Origin: a virus
IMG/VR virus record: IMGVR_UViG_3300032246_001892
Location: 27,287-91,286 of that record
Direction: 5' to 3' (one strand)
DNA: 64,000 nt
Shown: in pieces, positions 1 to 9,052 of the stretch
Position numbering within the stretch: the first letter of the stretch is position 1
Layout of the letters: every line of letters starts with the position of its first letter
Translations under genes and position numbers: made by a program
The notes under the pieces: generated by a model
The model's input: only the letters and a program-made list of their open reading frames with translations
Database searches by the model: none
What the model was told of the DNA's origin: nothing

Positions 1-3
1 CCT

Positions 4-273
4 ATGAGGTCTATGAATAGAAAGCATTTAAATCAAGTTCCTTATTCGAAGGGTCAACAAGCCAATGACCCAATGGTAGATAGAATTGTAAAGAATAATA
101 AGTTTGGCAAGTGGCCTAATGTTGGTACATCTACAGGTTTAAGGTTAGCTAAAACATATCATATAACCCATACACCTGATAAAGCCTATTCAAAATCTCT
201 TAATAGAACTGGTATAACTTTAAGTTACAATCCTCAGACTAAGAAATTTAGTTTAGAGAGGTTAAAAAAATAA
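4..273 (+). CDS. Hypothetical protein, possibly 5' truncated
   Basis: Unrecognised 89-residue basic protein rich in Lys, Arg and Asn, with no clear domain. The frame is open to the left edge of the window, so the true start may lie outside; a second in-frame ATG lies at position 13. It ends 1 nt before the gp14-like gene and is probably in the same late operon, so a head-neck role is possible. That is inference from position only. Confidence 0.5.
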   Translation: MRSMNRKHLNQVPYSKGQQANDPMVDRIVKNNKFGKWPNVGTSTGLRLAKTYHITHTPDKAYSKSLNRTGITLSYNPQTKKFSLERLKK

Positions 274-274
274 T

Positions 275-904
275 ATGGAAACTTTAAGATTTTTAAATAA
301 ACAAGTCAATCTAAACGAAAGACAAAATTTTAATGGTTGGTGGAAAGAACAAATTAGTATTAATGGACAAGAAATTGCTTATTATGCAAATACTACAACA
401 TTATCTGGTTCAAGTTTTCTTTACGGTGAAGATACGGGAGCAGGTTTTCAATCACCACAGAATTTAATTGTATTATTAAATCTTAATAATGAATCTATAT
501 TGCTATCTAAATTTGGTATTATAGCAGATAGCGATCTTTCAGGTGTTATACACTATGAACATTATACAGAGGTCTATGGATTATCATCTGAGCCAAAAGC
601 CGGTGATGTTATGTCTTTAACAGAATTTGGTTCAGACCGTTTAAATTATCCTCGCAGAGGTCCTAATAGCTTTCAAATTACAGAAGTCATTGATGAATTT
701 CAAGGCAATCCTTTAGGAGGTCACTATGTCTGGTTTTTCAAGGCTAAGAGATATGATTATAGCTTTGAGACTAATGGACCAGGTGCTGGTGTCGGTAATA
801 CTGCTCTAGATGATAATGCAGCTGCCGATGCCGCTGGTATTAAAAACTTTGATTATCTTTTAGACAATCCTTGTAGTGATACCAGCGTATACGGCGGTTA
901 TTAA
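275..904 (+). CDS. 14: Neck protein, gp14-like (head-tail connector)
   Basis: In T4, gp14 joins gp13 to form the neck that closes the filled head before tail attachment. The 209-residue product has the same run of landmarks as T4 gp14 (256 aa): an early segment with a GEDTG box near residue 52 (T4 has FGEDL), a central hydrophobic beta segment, then EPKAGDVM near residue 108 (T4 has EPKEGDLI), followed by FQITEV and an aromatic KAKRYDYSFE segment. I matched this from memory of the family, not by alignment. It sits upstream of sheath and tube genes, though separated from them by a minus-strand cluster. The 3' end overlaps the convergent next gene by 4 nt. Confidence 0.6.
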   Translation: METLRFLNKQVNLNERQNFNGWWKEQISINGQEIAYYANTTTLSGSSFLYGEDTGAGFQSPQNLIVLLNLNNESILLSKFGIIADSDLSGVIHYEHYTEVYGLSSEPKAGDVMSLTEFGSDRLNYPRRGPNSFQITEVIDEFQGNPLGGHYVWFFKAKRYDYSFETNGPGAGVGNTALDDNAAADAAGIKNFDYLLDNPCSDTSVYGGY

Positions 905-1242
905 CCAATAACCTCAGCGTAAGATTCGTCTAAACTTTTAGCAGTATCTTCTGAATAACATACTTTAATTCTATACTGTTCTTCAAGAATTTTCATTAGA
1001 ATAATGTTCTCAGTAGACTCCATATATTTGTGAATAGCTAGAGGTTTAAACTCAACCTTCTCGATAGGTATTCCTCTCTCTTCTGCTTTATCAGCAATAA
1101 TATTAACTGCTTCATAAAGAGCAATCCAACGGGATAGAGTAGAAGCATCTTGATGAGTCTTATCCCACCAAGCCAATGGGCTTTGCATAGGTCCTAGATC
1201 AGAGGTAGGGTTCTTTTCTTTTTTACGTGTTTGTGTTGTCAT
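901..1242 (-). CDS. Hypothetical protein
   Basis: Unrecognised 113-residue charged protein, predicted largely helical, with no cysteines forming a metal site and no membrane segment. It is the last gene of the minus-strand cluster 901-3610 and overlaps the gp14-like gene tail to tail. The ATG follows an A/T-rich stretch without a Shine-Dalgarno sequence. Confidence 0.55.
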   Translation of the reverse strand: MTTQTRKKEKNPTSDLGPMQSPLAWWDKTHQDASTLSRWIALYEAVNIIADKAEERGIPIEKVEFKPLAIHKYMESTENIILMKILEEQYRIKVCYSEDTAKSLDESYAEVIG

Positions 1243-1246
1243 ATTA

Positions 1247-1678
1247 TTATCCTTCGATGATTGCTGGAGGAGTGGGAAGAGAAGGTTCTGATACTGTAAT
1301 AGGATCTGTAACTCTTGCCACCGTGAAATTCATTGTAACTACATTTTTACCACTGCAATGATCACATAAAAATTCTATGCGTTCATTTTGATCTGGTATA
1401 AAGGTAATCACATTAGGCTTTTGACAGAATGCACATAATAGAATACTAGAGAGTTGTTCTAGCTTGTCCAACTCTTTAAGTTTGGTCTTCTGTGCAAAGT
1501 AACTGTTAATGACGTAAGCCAAGAATGTAAACAGTATATACTGCACACAAACCGCTAATGTAAATGCTACTAGGAAACTATTTCCTGCTAATTTGGATGT
1601 TAACCCGATAACAGACGAGATAAACAGGACTATTAAAGTGGACTTGATAAATGACAATGTATTTTTATTAATCTTCAT
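1247..1678 (-). CDS. Small membrane protein with zinc-ribbon motif
   Basis: The 143-residue product has two hydrophobic helices (about residues 12-30 and 34-60), followed by a soluble part with two Cys pairs, CAFC near residue 83 and CDHC near residue 105, spaced as in a treble-clef or zinc ribbon. The Pro-rich tail carries no recognisable motif. A two-pass inner-membrane protein with a small cytoplasmic zinc domain is the simplest reading. The role is unknown; early membrane proteins of phages often target host functions, but nothing here shows that. Confidence 0.6.
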   Translation of the reverse strand: MKINKNTLSFIKSTLIVLFISSVIGLTSKLAGNSFLVAFTLAVCVQYILFTFLAYVINSYFAQKTKLKELDKLEQLSSILLCAFCQKPNVITFIPDQNERIEFLCDHCSGKNVVTMNFTVARVTDPITVSEPSLPTPPAIIEG

Positions 1679-1720
1679 AAGGAAGATATTGTATCAAAAT
1701 ACAGGGAACGTCAAGTTAAA

Positions 1721-2164
1721 TTATCCTTCGCCTGGTGATTGTGGGGGTAGGGGTCCTGCTAAGTCTGCAACTGATAAAAGTTTTTCGCCTATAGTTTTAA
1801 TATACTCAAGAGTTTTTTGTGTTACTTGAGTAAGGTGTTCTATTTGAATTTTCTGATTTTTTGAAATAGAAGGATTTTGATCAACACATGTTTTCATCTT
1901 GTTATGTGCAGCTACGAGATAAACAAAACTATCTCTTATATCATCCGATACTGTTTGAAGAGGCCAGGGAAGATCCGCAGTCTGATATGGCTGCGGTTCT
2001 GACGGAGGATATACTGGAGGTGCATTATGCTGATAGGGAAAATTATACCCGTCCTTAGTACTGAATCCGACAAAGTCTTTACGAGGCTCTTCGCTAGTTG
2101 CTCCATAATGAGCATTATTCCAAATATCGCCTACTGCCTCGCTTAATACTTTGTCCAAATTCAT
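1721..2164 (-). CDS. Hypothetical proline-rich protein
   Basis: Unrecognised 147-residue protein with a Pro/Tyr-rich middle (about residues 44-68), a helical C-terminal half and a Pro-Gly tail. Composition suggests a flexible N-terminal half followed by a helical bundle. It lies 1 nt from the next small zinc protein gene and is probably co-transcribed with phoH. Confidence 0.5.
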   Translation of the reverse strand: MNLDKVLSEAVGDIWNNAHYGATSEEPRKDFVGFSTKDGYNFPYQHNAPPVYPPSEPQPYQTADLPWPLQTVSDDIRDSFVYLVAAHNKMKTCVDQNPSISKNQKIQIEHLTQVTQKTLEYIKTIGEKLLSVADLAGPLPPQSPGEG

Positions 2165-2165
2165 A

Positions 2166-2348
2166 TTAAGAAGGTCTTCCTTGTCTTACAAGATTACCAC
2201 ATCGACCACATTGCCAACGGATTGTCTTTTCTACTTTCTTGGATCTAGGATCCATACTTTCTGCCACTCTCCCTTGTACATGTGCACCACAAAAGGTACA
2301 TGCTATAGGAGTATTTGACAGAGTTTGATATTCTGGTTTATTGTTCAT
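2166..2348 (-). CDS. Small zinc-ribbon protein
   Basis: A 60-residue protein made almost entirely of one zinc ribbon: CTFC near residue 17 and CGRC near residue 48, each followed by short loops with Gly. Such minimal ribbons may bind nucleic acid or RNA polymerase; which applies here cannot be read. It lies directly downstream of phoH in the same direction. Confidence 0.6.
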   Translation of the reverse strand: MNNKPEYQTLSNTPIACTFCGAHVQGRVAESMDPRSKKVEKTIRWQCGRCGNLVRQGRPS

Positions 2349-2359
2349 ATTAGATATAT

Positions 2360-3193
2360 TTACTTAGTTTCGCTTGGTTTCCAAGTGTTTTGATCATGTT
2401 TATGTTGGTCTTGGATATATAATTCTTTAAACTTGTGTGTAATGAACTTACAAAGTTCTGAACGAACAATATCTTCTTCGCCTAATTCCATACAGAATAT
2501 ACCTTGAGCCTTTGCTTCATCATTATTAAAAAGATTGTACACCTTATCAAAACCAGACTTTCCAAAAGGAAGATCACTTTGTTCAGGGTCACCACAAAGG
2601 AATACTTTAGAAAATTCTCCAATACGACTCATAATAGTATGAATCTCTCTTTTGGAGAAATTTTGAATTTCATCTGCACATACAAACTTTGCAGAGAAGT
2701 GGAGACCTCTTGCGAAGTTGATAGGACAAATAGTTAATCTGTTATCCTTCTCTAATCTGTCAAGAGTGGGTTTTGATAACAACTCTGAAAATTTATCATG
2801 GAAGGGGGTGAGATATACACCAAACTTTTCTGCTATGTCACCTGACAGGAATCCTAGTTTTGAATCTGAAGATTCAACTGCTGATCTAACCAATACTAAA
2901 TCAGAAATTCTTCTCATATTGAGAAGTGTTAATCCACAATACATTGCTAAGGTAGTTTTAGAGGTTCCTGCCGGACCCTTTAAAAACAATACTTTAGTGC
3001 CTTTGTCCAAAAACAGTTTAATGATTTGTTTTTGTTTATCTGTCCAAGGTAAATCCTTAACAGATAAATCAAAGGATATTTTATCCCTTTGAAAAACATA
3101 AGGTGAATTGTCTTCCGACTTTTTAGGGTCAGAAATATTGTTAGTGGAAACAAGTGGTTTCACTTGTTTTTTAACGCGGGGTTTTTTTCCCAT
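2360..3193 (-). CDS. phoH: PhoH-family P-loop ATPase
   Basis: PhoH-like ATPases are common in T4-like phages of aquatic hosts and resemble the helicase/nuclease-associated NTPase fold; their job in infection is not settled. Landmarks: Walker A GPAGTSKT at about residues 73-80 (Ser replaces the usual second Gly), Walker B-like CADEIQN near residue 173 and a sensor segment LCGDPEQSDLP near residue 200. The 277-residue length fits phage PhoH. The first 45 residues are basic and probably disordered. The ATG is preceded by an A/T-rich stretch with no SD. Confidence 0.85.
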   Translation of the reverse strand: MGKKPRVKKQVKPLVSTNNISDPKKSEDNSPYVFQRDKISFDLSVKDLPWTDKQKQIIKLFLDKGTKVLFLKGPAGTSKTTLAMYCGLTLLNMRRISDLVLVRSAVESSDSKLGFLSGDIAEKFGVYLTPFHDKFSELLSKPTLDRLEKDNRLTICPINFARGLHFSAKFVCADEIQNFSKREIHTIMSRIGEFSKVFLCGDPEQSDLPFGKSGFDKVYNLFNNDEAKAQGIFCMELGEEDIVRSELCKFITHKFKELYIQDQHKHDQNTWKPSETK

Positions 3194-3205
3194 ATGTAAT
3201 TGTAT

Positions 3206-3610
3206 TTAGACTACTGCCCCTGGAACTGTTGTAGGAATTTTAGGTGCTGTAGCATTTTGTGTTGGAGTTGAAGGGGTTACTGTGCTAGCAGGTGTTTTTG
3301 GTTCTTCTGCTGCTGCCGTTTCTGGTTTCTGAATAGGTACTCCAGCTTTAATTAATAAATCCATAGCTTTGGATTTGGTATTATCATCAAGGTCTGCAAA
3401 TTTAGAAGGAGTTTTGTCATTTAATATATCTGCCATTTTAACTAAGATATCATGATTAGCACCTGATTGTGTTCCAATTTTATTAAGTGTTGTGTTTAAT
3501 ATTGATTGAACATTTGCTGGTGATGATTTAATAGCATTTTGTACTAGTGATAAAGCCGGATTGCTTACAGCAACTTCAGCCTCTTTTAATATTTGATCGA
3601 ACTTTGACAT
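3206..3610 (-). CDS. Hypothetical protein with Pro/Thr/Ala-rich tail
   Basis: Unrecognised 134-residue protein. The first 95 residues look helical and globular; the rest is a low-complexity Pro-Thr-Ala tail. The ATG at 3610 is preferred to a GTG three bases upstream. It is the first gene of the minus-strand cluster, divergent from the tail sheath gene, leaving about 85 bp that must hold promoters for both directions. Confidence 0.55.
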   Translation of the reverse strand: MSKFDQILKEAEVAVSNPALSLVQNAIKSSPANVQSILNTTLNKIGTQSGANHDILVKMADILNDKTPSKFADLDDNTKSKAMDLLIKAGVPIQKPETAAAEEPKTPASTVTPSTPTQNATAPKIPTTVPGAVV

Positions 3611-3672
3611 CACTATTATTTACTATAATTCTTGTGTTTTTCAAAAAAAATATTAAAACGTGCCAAACAAAG

Positions 3673-3680
3673 GATAAATA
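3673..3680 (+). promoter_or_regulatory. T4-type late promoter element GATAAATA before gp18
   Basis: The octamer matches T4 late consensus TATAAATA in 7 of 8 positions. If it occupies -13 to -6, transcription would start near 3686 and leave a leader of about 10 nt before the gp18 ATG at 3696. The same octamer precedes gp19 and the next tube-like gene, and a gp55-like late sigma factor is encoded at 55162-55872. Confidence 0.6.
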
Positions 3681-3695
3681 ATCACATAAAATTAT

Positions 3696-5900
3696 ATGTC
3701 TACTTTAACCTTAGCATCACCCGGTGTACAAATTAATGAAGTCGATCTGAGTCTTTTAGCCAAGACTTCAGGTCAAACAAACGTTTTCGTTACAGGATTC
3801 GCCGATAAGGGCCCTACAGATGAAATCGTCAACGTCGGAAGCATTTCAGAATATGAAGATGTTTTTGGAACCCCTACCAACGCAGCTGAAAGATATCTTT
3901 ATCAATCTGCCCGCCAGGTATTAACTCAATCAAACGGCAATCTGTTAGTAACAAGAATGCCTTACGGTTCCGGTTCAGGTGCAGGTTTCTCAAATACATA
4001 TAGTGCATTGGTATATGGCATATCAGCAAACGCAGCCAATTACTCAGATGCAACTTCATATACAATCTTAGAGCCACAATCCATTCTTCTTTCAGAGGAC
4101 CAATACACATCCTTATTATCAAATGATGTTACATGGAGCACAGGTTTCAATAGTGCTTCTGCTAATATCACAGACGCGTCTGGTATCGGAAGAGCTGGTT
4201 TAGTTGTTGTCAATCCTTCAAAACTTTCTGTTAATAATCTTTTCGAAGGATATTATATTGGTATAGCGGATAATTCAAATAATAACCCAGCAACTGATTT
4301 CAATGCCATAACAGGTATTAAATCAGCTAACACAGTAGTAAACGGTTCTTATCAAACATTTGCAACTGTTCCACAATCAAGACTCAACTTCAGCTTGACT
4401 CAAGCTTATTCAGCTGCTGGAACAAGTATCTCAGAGGTAGTGGAGAAATTCCCAACCTCATATGATTTCGGTTCAAGTTCATTCAATGATTGCCTTACCC
4501 TTACAGTATTCAAGATTCGTTCTTCTATATATGCACAGGACACAATCGTATTGGATTATGTAACACAAGAAGGTTATACAGGTTCATTGTATTCTCTCAG
4601 AACACAAAACAACCCAAGTGGTGGAGCACCTGTTACATTCAATTTAGATGCAGTAGCTAATCAACGTTCTAATAACGTAAAGGTTATCACAAACCCGTAC
4701 ATAGCCAATACAGGTAACTGGATTGGATCTAATGGTGTGCCTCTCAAGACTGTAAGAGTCTCTAATGCAGCCAAGAATCTTTATTCAGAGGGTGTTTATA
4801 TCTCTGATACAAATGACGCCGCTAAGGACGTTGGTAACGTTCCACAAAAATTACAACGCATTTTAAATAATGTTGATGTTCTTGATGTTTCGTTAGACGT
4901 TACAGCAGAAGCCGGTTTAGGAACAATATGGGCAAGTGCCAAGGCTCGTTGGTCAGATCCTGTATATGGAAATAGTTCAACCGGACAACCTTATGTGTAT
5001 GATGAATCTTACACAATAGATCTTACAGGTCTTAAGAATCAAAGTACAGGATCAAGCGATTCAGTAGCTCTTAATTATAATTCAGTAGCATCCCAATTCG
5101 TTGCGTTTGCAGAACAGACTCGTAAAGATCATGTATTCTTAGCTGATCCGTTAAAGGGTATCTTTGTATCTGGTAAAGACATAAAGGTGTCTAAGGGTAC
5201 TGGATATGTGTTCTCTTCAGATGTATATTGGACCATCAAGAATCTTTACGCTTCTTCGATCTCAAGTTACACTGCAGTTTACGGCAACTGGCTTAAGATT
5301 AATGATACAGCATCAAACTCACAAGTATGGGTACCTGCTTCTGGATGGGCTGCAGCAGTCTTTGCACAAAGTGCACAGACATCATTCCCATGGTCAGCAC
5401 CTGCTGGCTTCAACAGAGGGGCTCTTACAAACGTTCTTGATTTGGCTATTAACCCAACTCAAAAGCAAAGAGATCTTCTCTACAGAATAAACATTAACCC
5501 AATTGCCTTCTTCCCTGGTGATGGATATGTGATATATGGACAAAAGACACTCTTCACAAAGCCTTCAGCTTTTGATAGAATCAATGTTCGTAGACTTTTC
5601 CTAACATTAGAAAAGAGTACACAGTCTCTCTTAAAGTACTTCGTGTTTGAACCAAATTCATTCACAACAAGAACTCGATTGGTGAACTCCCTCACACCTA
5701 TCTTTAATCAAGCCAAAAACAATAACGGCTTATATGATTATAAGATTGTTTGCGATGAGAGAAACAATACACCAGATGTAATTGATGCAAATCAATTGAA
5801 GGTTTCAATTTATATCCAACCCGTAAGAACCTCAGAATTCATTTTAGCCGACTTCATTGCTACGCAAACAGGAGTCAACTTTAGTGAGTTGATTGGTTAA
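3696..5900 (+). CDS. 18: Contractile tail sheath protein gp18
   Basis: Forms the contractile outer tube of the tail. The N-terminus (SPGVQINEVD, residues 9-18) is the sheath start seen in gp18 and related proteins, and the last 120 residues hold the conserved C-terminal sheath domain: DGYVIYGQKT, a following basic INVRRLF stretch, and the final RTSEFILADF strand used in the inter-subunit mesh. At 734 residues it is longer than T4 gp18 (659), with extra sequence in the middle domains. Codon use is rich in C-ending codons compared with neighbours, as expected for a very highly expressed gene. A late promoter element lies just upstream. Confidence 0.93.
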   Translation: MSTLTLASPGVQINEVDLSLLAKTSGQTNVFVTGFADKGPTDEIVNVGSISEYEDVFGTPTNAAERYLYQSARQVLTQSNGNLLVTRMPYGSGSGAGFSNTYSALVYGISANAANYSDATSYTILEPQSILLSEDQYTSLLSNDVTWSTGFNSASANITDASGIGRAGLVVVNPSKLSVNNLFEGYYIGIADNSNNNPATDFNAITGIKSANTVVNGSYQTFATVPQSRLNFSLTQAYSAAGTSISEVVEKFPTSYDFGSSSFNDCLTLTVFKIRSSIYAQDTIVLDYVTQEGYTGSLYSLRTQNNPSGGAPVTFNLDAVANQRSNNVKVITNPYIANTGNWIGSNGVPLKTVRVSNAAKNLYSEGVYISDTNDAAKDVGNVPQKLQRILNNVDVLDVSLDVTAEAGLGTIWASAKARWSDPVYGNSSTGQPYVYDESYTIDLTGLKNQSTGSSDSVALNYNSVASQFVAFAEQTRKDHVFLADPLKGIFVSGKDIKVSKGTGYVFSSDVYWTIKNLYASSISSYTAVYGNWLKINDTASNSQVWVPASGWAAAVFAQSAQTSFPWSAPAGFNRGALTNVLDLAINPTQKQRDLLYRININPIAFFPGDGYVIYGQKTLFTKPSAFDRINVRRLFLTLEKSTQSLLKYFVFEPNSFTTRTRLVNSLTPIFNQAKNNNGLYDYKIVCDERNNTPDVIDANQLKVSIYIQPVRTSEFILADFIATQTGVNFSELIG

Positions 5901-5906
5901 TACAAG

Positions 5907-5914
5907 GATAAATA
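5907..5914 (+). promoter_or_regulatory. T4-type late promoter element GATAAATA before gp19
   Basis: The octamer ends 6 nt before the gp19 ATG at 5921. With T4 geometry the start site would be at about 5920, giving an mRNA with essentially no leader. Confidence 0.55.
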
Positions 5915-5920
5915 TAGTAT

Positions 5921-6463
5921 ATGCCCAACTTATTCCAAAACCAAGACATTAATAATTTCTATCAGAATGCGTTCAATAGAGATTTCGCAAGAACAAATCT
6001 ATTCAGAATTCTGAATATTAATTCTGGAGCAACAAACATTAACTTTGATGAATCAGATTTAGTTTATGTTACTTCAACAACCTTACCTCAGCGTGCCATT
6101 AACAATGTACAGGTTCCTTTCATGGGAATGCAGTTCAATGTTCCTGGTACAGCCAACTATCCTAATAGTGCTGGTTGGAATGTAACATTCAGAATGCCTC
6201 AGGATCTTGGAATTAGAGCTAAGCTTGAAGCCTGGTCAAGAGGCACATTTGATGACCAGACAAGTACTGGAGCATATGAAGTTAAGAATCTCGGTACTGT
6301 AACTTTAGCCCTTATGGGTAAGAATGGTAATCCATTATCAATCTACACATTGGTAGGTGCTTATTGTACAAATATCGGTGATTACGCATTAGATATCACA
6401 CAGGCCGGTGAGATTGTCACACAGCCTGCTACTATCGCTTACCAATTCTGGGTAAACGAATAA
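5921..6463 (+). CDS. 19: Tail tube protein gp19
   Basis: Builds the inner tube through which DNA passes. The 180-residue length (T4 163), position directly after the sheath gene, and the tube-fold pattern support this: an N-terminal helix with DFARTNLFRI, a central TTLPQRAINN loop, the NVTFRMPQDL strand and a final VTQPATIAYQFW strand. Codon use is optimised like that of gp18. The start is set by the late promoter element and an ATG in the usual TATATG context. Confidence 0.9.
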   Translation: MPNLFQNQDINNFYQNAFNRDFARTNLFRILNINSGATNINFDESDLVYVTSTTLPQRAINNVQVPFMGMQFNVPGTANYPNSAGWNVTFRMPQDLGIRAKLEAWSRGTFDDQTSTGAYEVKNLGTVTLALMGKNGNPLSIYTLVGAYCTNIGDYALDITQAGEIVTQPATIAYQFWVNE

Positions 6464-6484
6464 TAGACAAACTTTGAGTATCTA

Positions 6485-6492
6485 GATAAATA
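6485..6492 (+). promoter_or_regulatory. T4-type late promoter element GATAAATA
   Basis: Octamer identical to those before gp18 and gp19, ending 6 nt before the ATG at 6499; the predicted start site (about 6498) abuts the start codon. Confidence 0.55.
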
Positions 6493-6498
6493 TTCTAT

Positions 6499-7200
6499 AT
6501 GGCATCAAGTCCCTATAGGTTTTATCTAGATATTTTAAGTAATTGGTCTTCAACTATTGCTCTTGAGAGTCAATGGTTCATGTATTTTAATCTAGACTCC
6601 GTCAATGCTTTAAAAGGAGATTTAGGTAGTGCTGTAAGAAATTATGATTCTGGTAATTCAGCAGCTTGGTCGATCGGAAGTAATATAGTTAGTCAATTAA
6701 CTAAGACAGAGTATCAACTCACAACAGAAAGTTTAATAGGTTGTGTATTCGCAAGACAGATTACTCTGCCAGGTGAAACTATAGGAACTTCTAACGAAGG
6801 TGTTGATTATGCAGGTTATTTAGGACCTGCAACATCCTCTAATAGAGACACTTATAAAAAACTTTCAATAGTCTTTACAGAAACAAATGCTTCGTTCATA
6901 GATTTAATTTTAAGACCCTGGTCTATATTGGTTGGATACAATGGTTTAATAGCGAGGCAACCTGGATCGCCTAAAAATGTAAAGTGTGATTACGCAGATA
7001 TAGTCTTTTTAGCCAAGACCGGAGCCAATAGTCCAATGGCTAAACGTAAAATATTTAGATTCTATAATATTGTGCCTTCTATAGTTCCTGGCATGTCACA
7101 AACATACGCATCAGAAGGTATGATATATGGAGCAGTTGATTTTGCTTATGACTATTACAGTGTATTAGAAGCTGATTCTCCCACATTCGCCAATCAATAA
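6499..7200 (+). CDS. Tail tube-like structural protein, possible baseplate tube initiator (gp54-like)
   Basis: The 233-residue product shares the tube-protein layout with gp19: an amphipathic N-terminal helix, an RQITLPGET loop followed by a glycine-rich segment, a KKLSIVFTET strand and a final beta segment around FRFYNIVPS. T4 has two tube-like initiator proteins, gp48 and gp54, and gp54 is the candidate counterpart; a second tube paralogue is the alternative. It has its own late promoter element and is followed by hub genes, which supports a baseplate location. Confidence 0.5.
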   Translation: MASSPYRFYLDILSNWSSTIALESQWFMYFNLDSVNALKGDLGSAVRNYDSGNSAAWSIGSNIVSQLTKTEYQLTTESLIGCVFARQITLPGETIGTSNEGVDYAGYLGPATSSNRDTYKKLSIVFTETNASFIDLILRPWSILVGYNGLIARQPGSPKNVKCDYADIVFLAKTGANSPMAKRKIFRFYNIVPSIVPGMSQTYASEGMIYGAVDFAYDYYSVLEADSPTFANQ

Positions 7201-7235
7201 TTGATTTAATCGATTATTAAACTAATATATTAGTA

Positions 7236-8198
7236 ATGTCTTATTATCTACATAATGTAGAAATGCCTTTTTGTGGTAAAAATATTTGTTTTAGAGAAAT
7301 AAAATCTAAAGAACAATTAGCTCTTGCCAAGGCTAACTTTTCAATTCCATCTGAGAATGGTGAACCTAAATTATACACCTCTTTCTTAAAGAAGATAATT
7401 TTTGATTGTGTTGAGAATAAAGAAGATTTAAAAGATTTGAATCTTATAGAGTATATATTATTTGCCACTAAATTAAGAATGGTTTCTTTCGGTTCTAGTT
7501 TGGAATTACAACTCAATCAAGAAAATGAAGAAAACGGGATTAAGACAGCTAAAATAGTACTGGATTTAAATTTCTTTTTGAGGAATTTGTATGATGCTTC
7601 TTCTAATTTATTATCCCATCGTATAGAGATGGAAGGGATGAATATATTACTATCTTGGCCAGATCAAGCGTCTGAAAATTATTTTCTTGGTTTGGGTTCT
7701 ATTAAATCCATTACAGAGTCCCTACCTTATTTTATAAAGTCTATAAAAATAAAAGATAATATTATAGACTTATGGTCTTTCTCTTTTGAAGAAAGAGAAG
7801 ATATATTCAATAATTTACCAATTTCAATTAGAGTAAAGGTACAAACAGAGTTATTAAAAGCTCTAGAACACCAAGCATCGTGTGATTTATTTGGTGTTAA
7901 ACAATTATCTGATTATAGGTTTAGTTTTTTTAATAAGACCTATGTAGAGATTTTAAGACTTTTTTTCACCTTTGATTTAAAGAGTATATATAGGGAATAT
8001 TATGTTCTAGGTACTAAAAAAATGGATTTAAATTTTGTTGATGAAATGACGACTACGGAGAGAAAGGTTTATCTATCCTATGTAGAGGAAGAGAGGGCAA
8101 GTAGAGAAACTCCTAATAATCAAAGTAATAATATACCGATAGGTGGTAATACTTTAGAAAGTTTAGCTCGTGAATTTGGTGATTCTATGCCTAATTAA
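7236..8198 (+). CDS. Baseplate hub protein of the gp26/gp51 type
   Basis: The 320-residue protein starts with a pattern seen in T4 gp26-like hub subunits: a short beta start VEMPFCGKNICFREI, then a helical region with a Lys/Leu-rich heptad pattern. The C-terminal 40 residues are polar and probably disordered. It precedes another gp26-like gene and the tape-measure candidate, an order fitting the hub cluster. I cannot tell gp26 from gp51 function by sight; assignment is by pattern and position. Confidence 0.4.
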   Translation: MSYYLHNVEMPFCGKNICFREIKSKEQLALAKANFSIPSENGEPKLYTSFLKKIIFDCVENKEDLKDLNLIEYILFATKLRMVSFGSSLELQLNQENEENGIKTAKIVLDLNFFLRNLYDASSNLLSHRIEMEGMNILLSWPDQASENYFLGLGSIKSITESLPYFIKSIKIKDNIIDLWSFSFEEREDIFNNLPISIRVKVQTELLKALEHQASCDLFGVKQLSDYRFSFFNKTYVEILRLFFTFDLKSIYREYYVLGTKKMDLNFVDEMTTTERKVYLSYVEEERASRETPNNQSNNIPIGGNTLESLAREFGDSMPN

Positions 8199-8203
8199 AT
8201 TAT

Positions 8204-9031
8204 ATGTCAGAAGATACTACAGAAGTTAATCCCCCAGCTTTATCATTTAAAGATGCTCTTAATGCATTGGATACGGTTTCGAAAGATTCATTTATCAGCG
8301 AGGTCTGGATACCTTCTTTGAATAGAAGTGTTACTGTTAAAGAAATTAATGCTAGACAACAAAAGAATTTGTTAGAAGCAGCTATAGATTCTTCAGTTTA
8401 TAAGACCACCTTTTCAAAAGCTTTTTATGATATAATAATATCCAATATTTCAGAGCCTAGAGAAGTATTGGATTCATTAACTATTGCAGACAAGATTGCC
8501 ATTGCAGTTGCATTAAGATCACAAATTTCTCCTACTATTAAAGTAGAGTTTGAAGACAGTGATATCACAGAAGATATCTCATTAAAAACCATTACAGATA
8601 AAATCAAGCATTATGTTACACCACCAGAGGAATCTTTTGAGGTAGTTAAAAATGGTGTTTCTATTTCTGTAAATGTCATTCTACCTACTATTCATTCTGA
8701 GGTTCAATTTGATACTTTCTTATTAAAGAATAAGAAAAAGACTGATGATACAGAAGAAGTTAAGACCATTATTACAGATGCTTTCTTAGGAGAGACATCA
8801 AAGTATATAAAGAATGTATCTATCGACGGGGGAGATTTAAATTATTCATCCTTTTCAATTCATCAAAAAATTCAGTTTGTAGAAAAATTACCAGCTGCAG
8901 TTATACAAAAGATTCTTGATATTGTCGCTAAATGGAAGAAAGAATTGGAAGCCGTAATAACAATAAAGGCTTCAACTGGTGATTATACAAAATTATTAGA
9001 AGTTGATAGTTTATTGTTTTTAACTAATTGA
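8204..9031 (+). CDS. 26: Baseplate hub subunit gp26-like (T4 baseplate family)
   Basis: The N-terminal third has the family pattern: IPSLNRSVTVKEI near residue 36, then RQQKNLLEA and a helical stretch, then DKIAIAVALRSQIS near residue 98. In T4, gp26 is part of the central hub with gp29 and gp28. At 275 residues it is longer than T4 gp26 (208). It lies 5 nt after the preceding hub-like gene and 35 nt before the tape-measure candidate. Confidence 0.55.
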   Translation: MSEDTTEVNPPALSFKDALNALDTVSKDSFISEVWIPSLNRSVTVKEINARQQKNLLEAAIDSSVYKTTFSKAFYDIIISNISEPREVLDSLTIADKIAIAVALRSQISPTIKVEFEDSDITEDISLKTITDKIKHYVTPPEESFEVVKNGVSISVNVILPTIHSEVQFDTFLLKNKKKTDDTEEVKTIITDAFLGETSKYIKNVSIDGGDLNYSSFSIHQKIQFVEKLPAAVIQKILDIVAKWKKELEAVITIKASTGDYTKLLEVDSLLFLTN

Positions 9032-9052
9032 GGTTAGGTTTCGGCTATAGAG

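Noticed and set aside
2718-3092. Open frame on the plus strand (124 codons)
   Set aside because: It is antisense to phoH, whose motifs on the other strand are clear.
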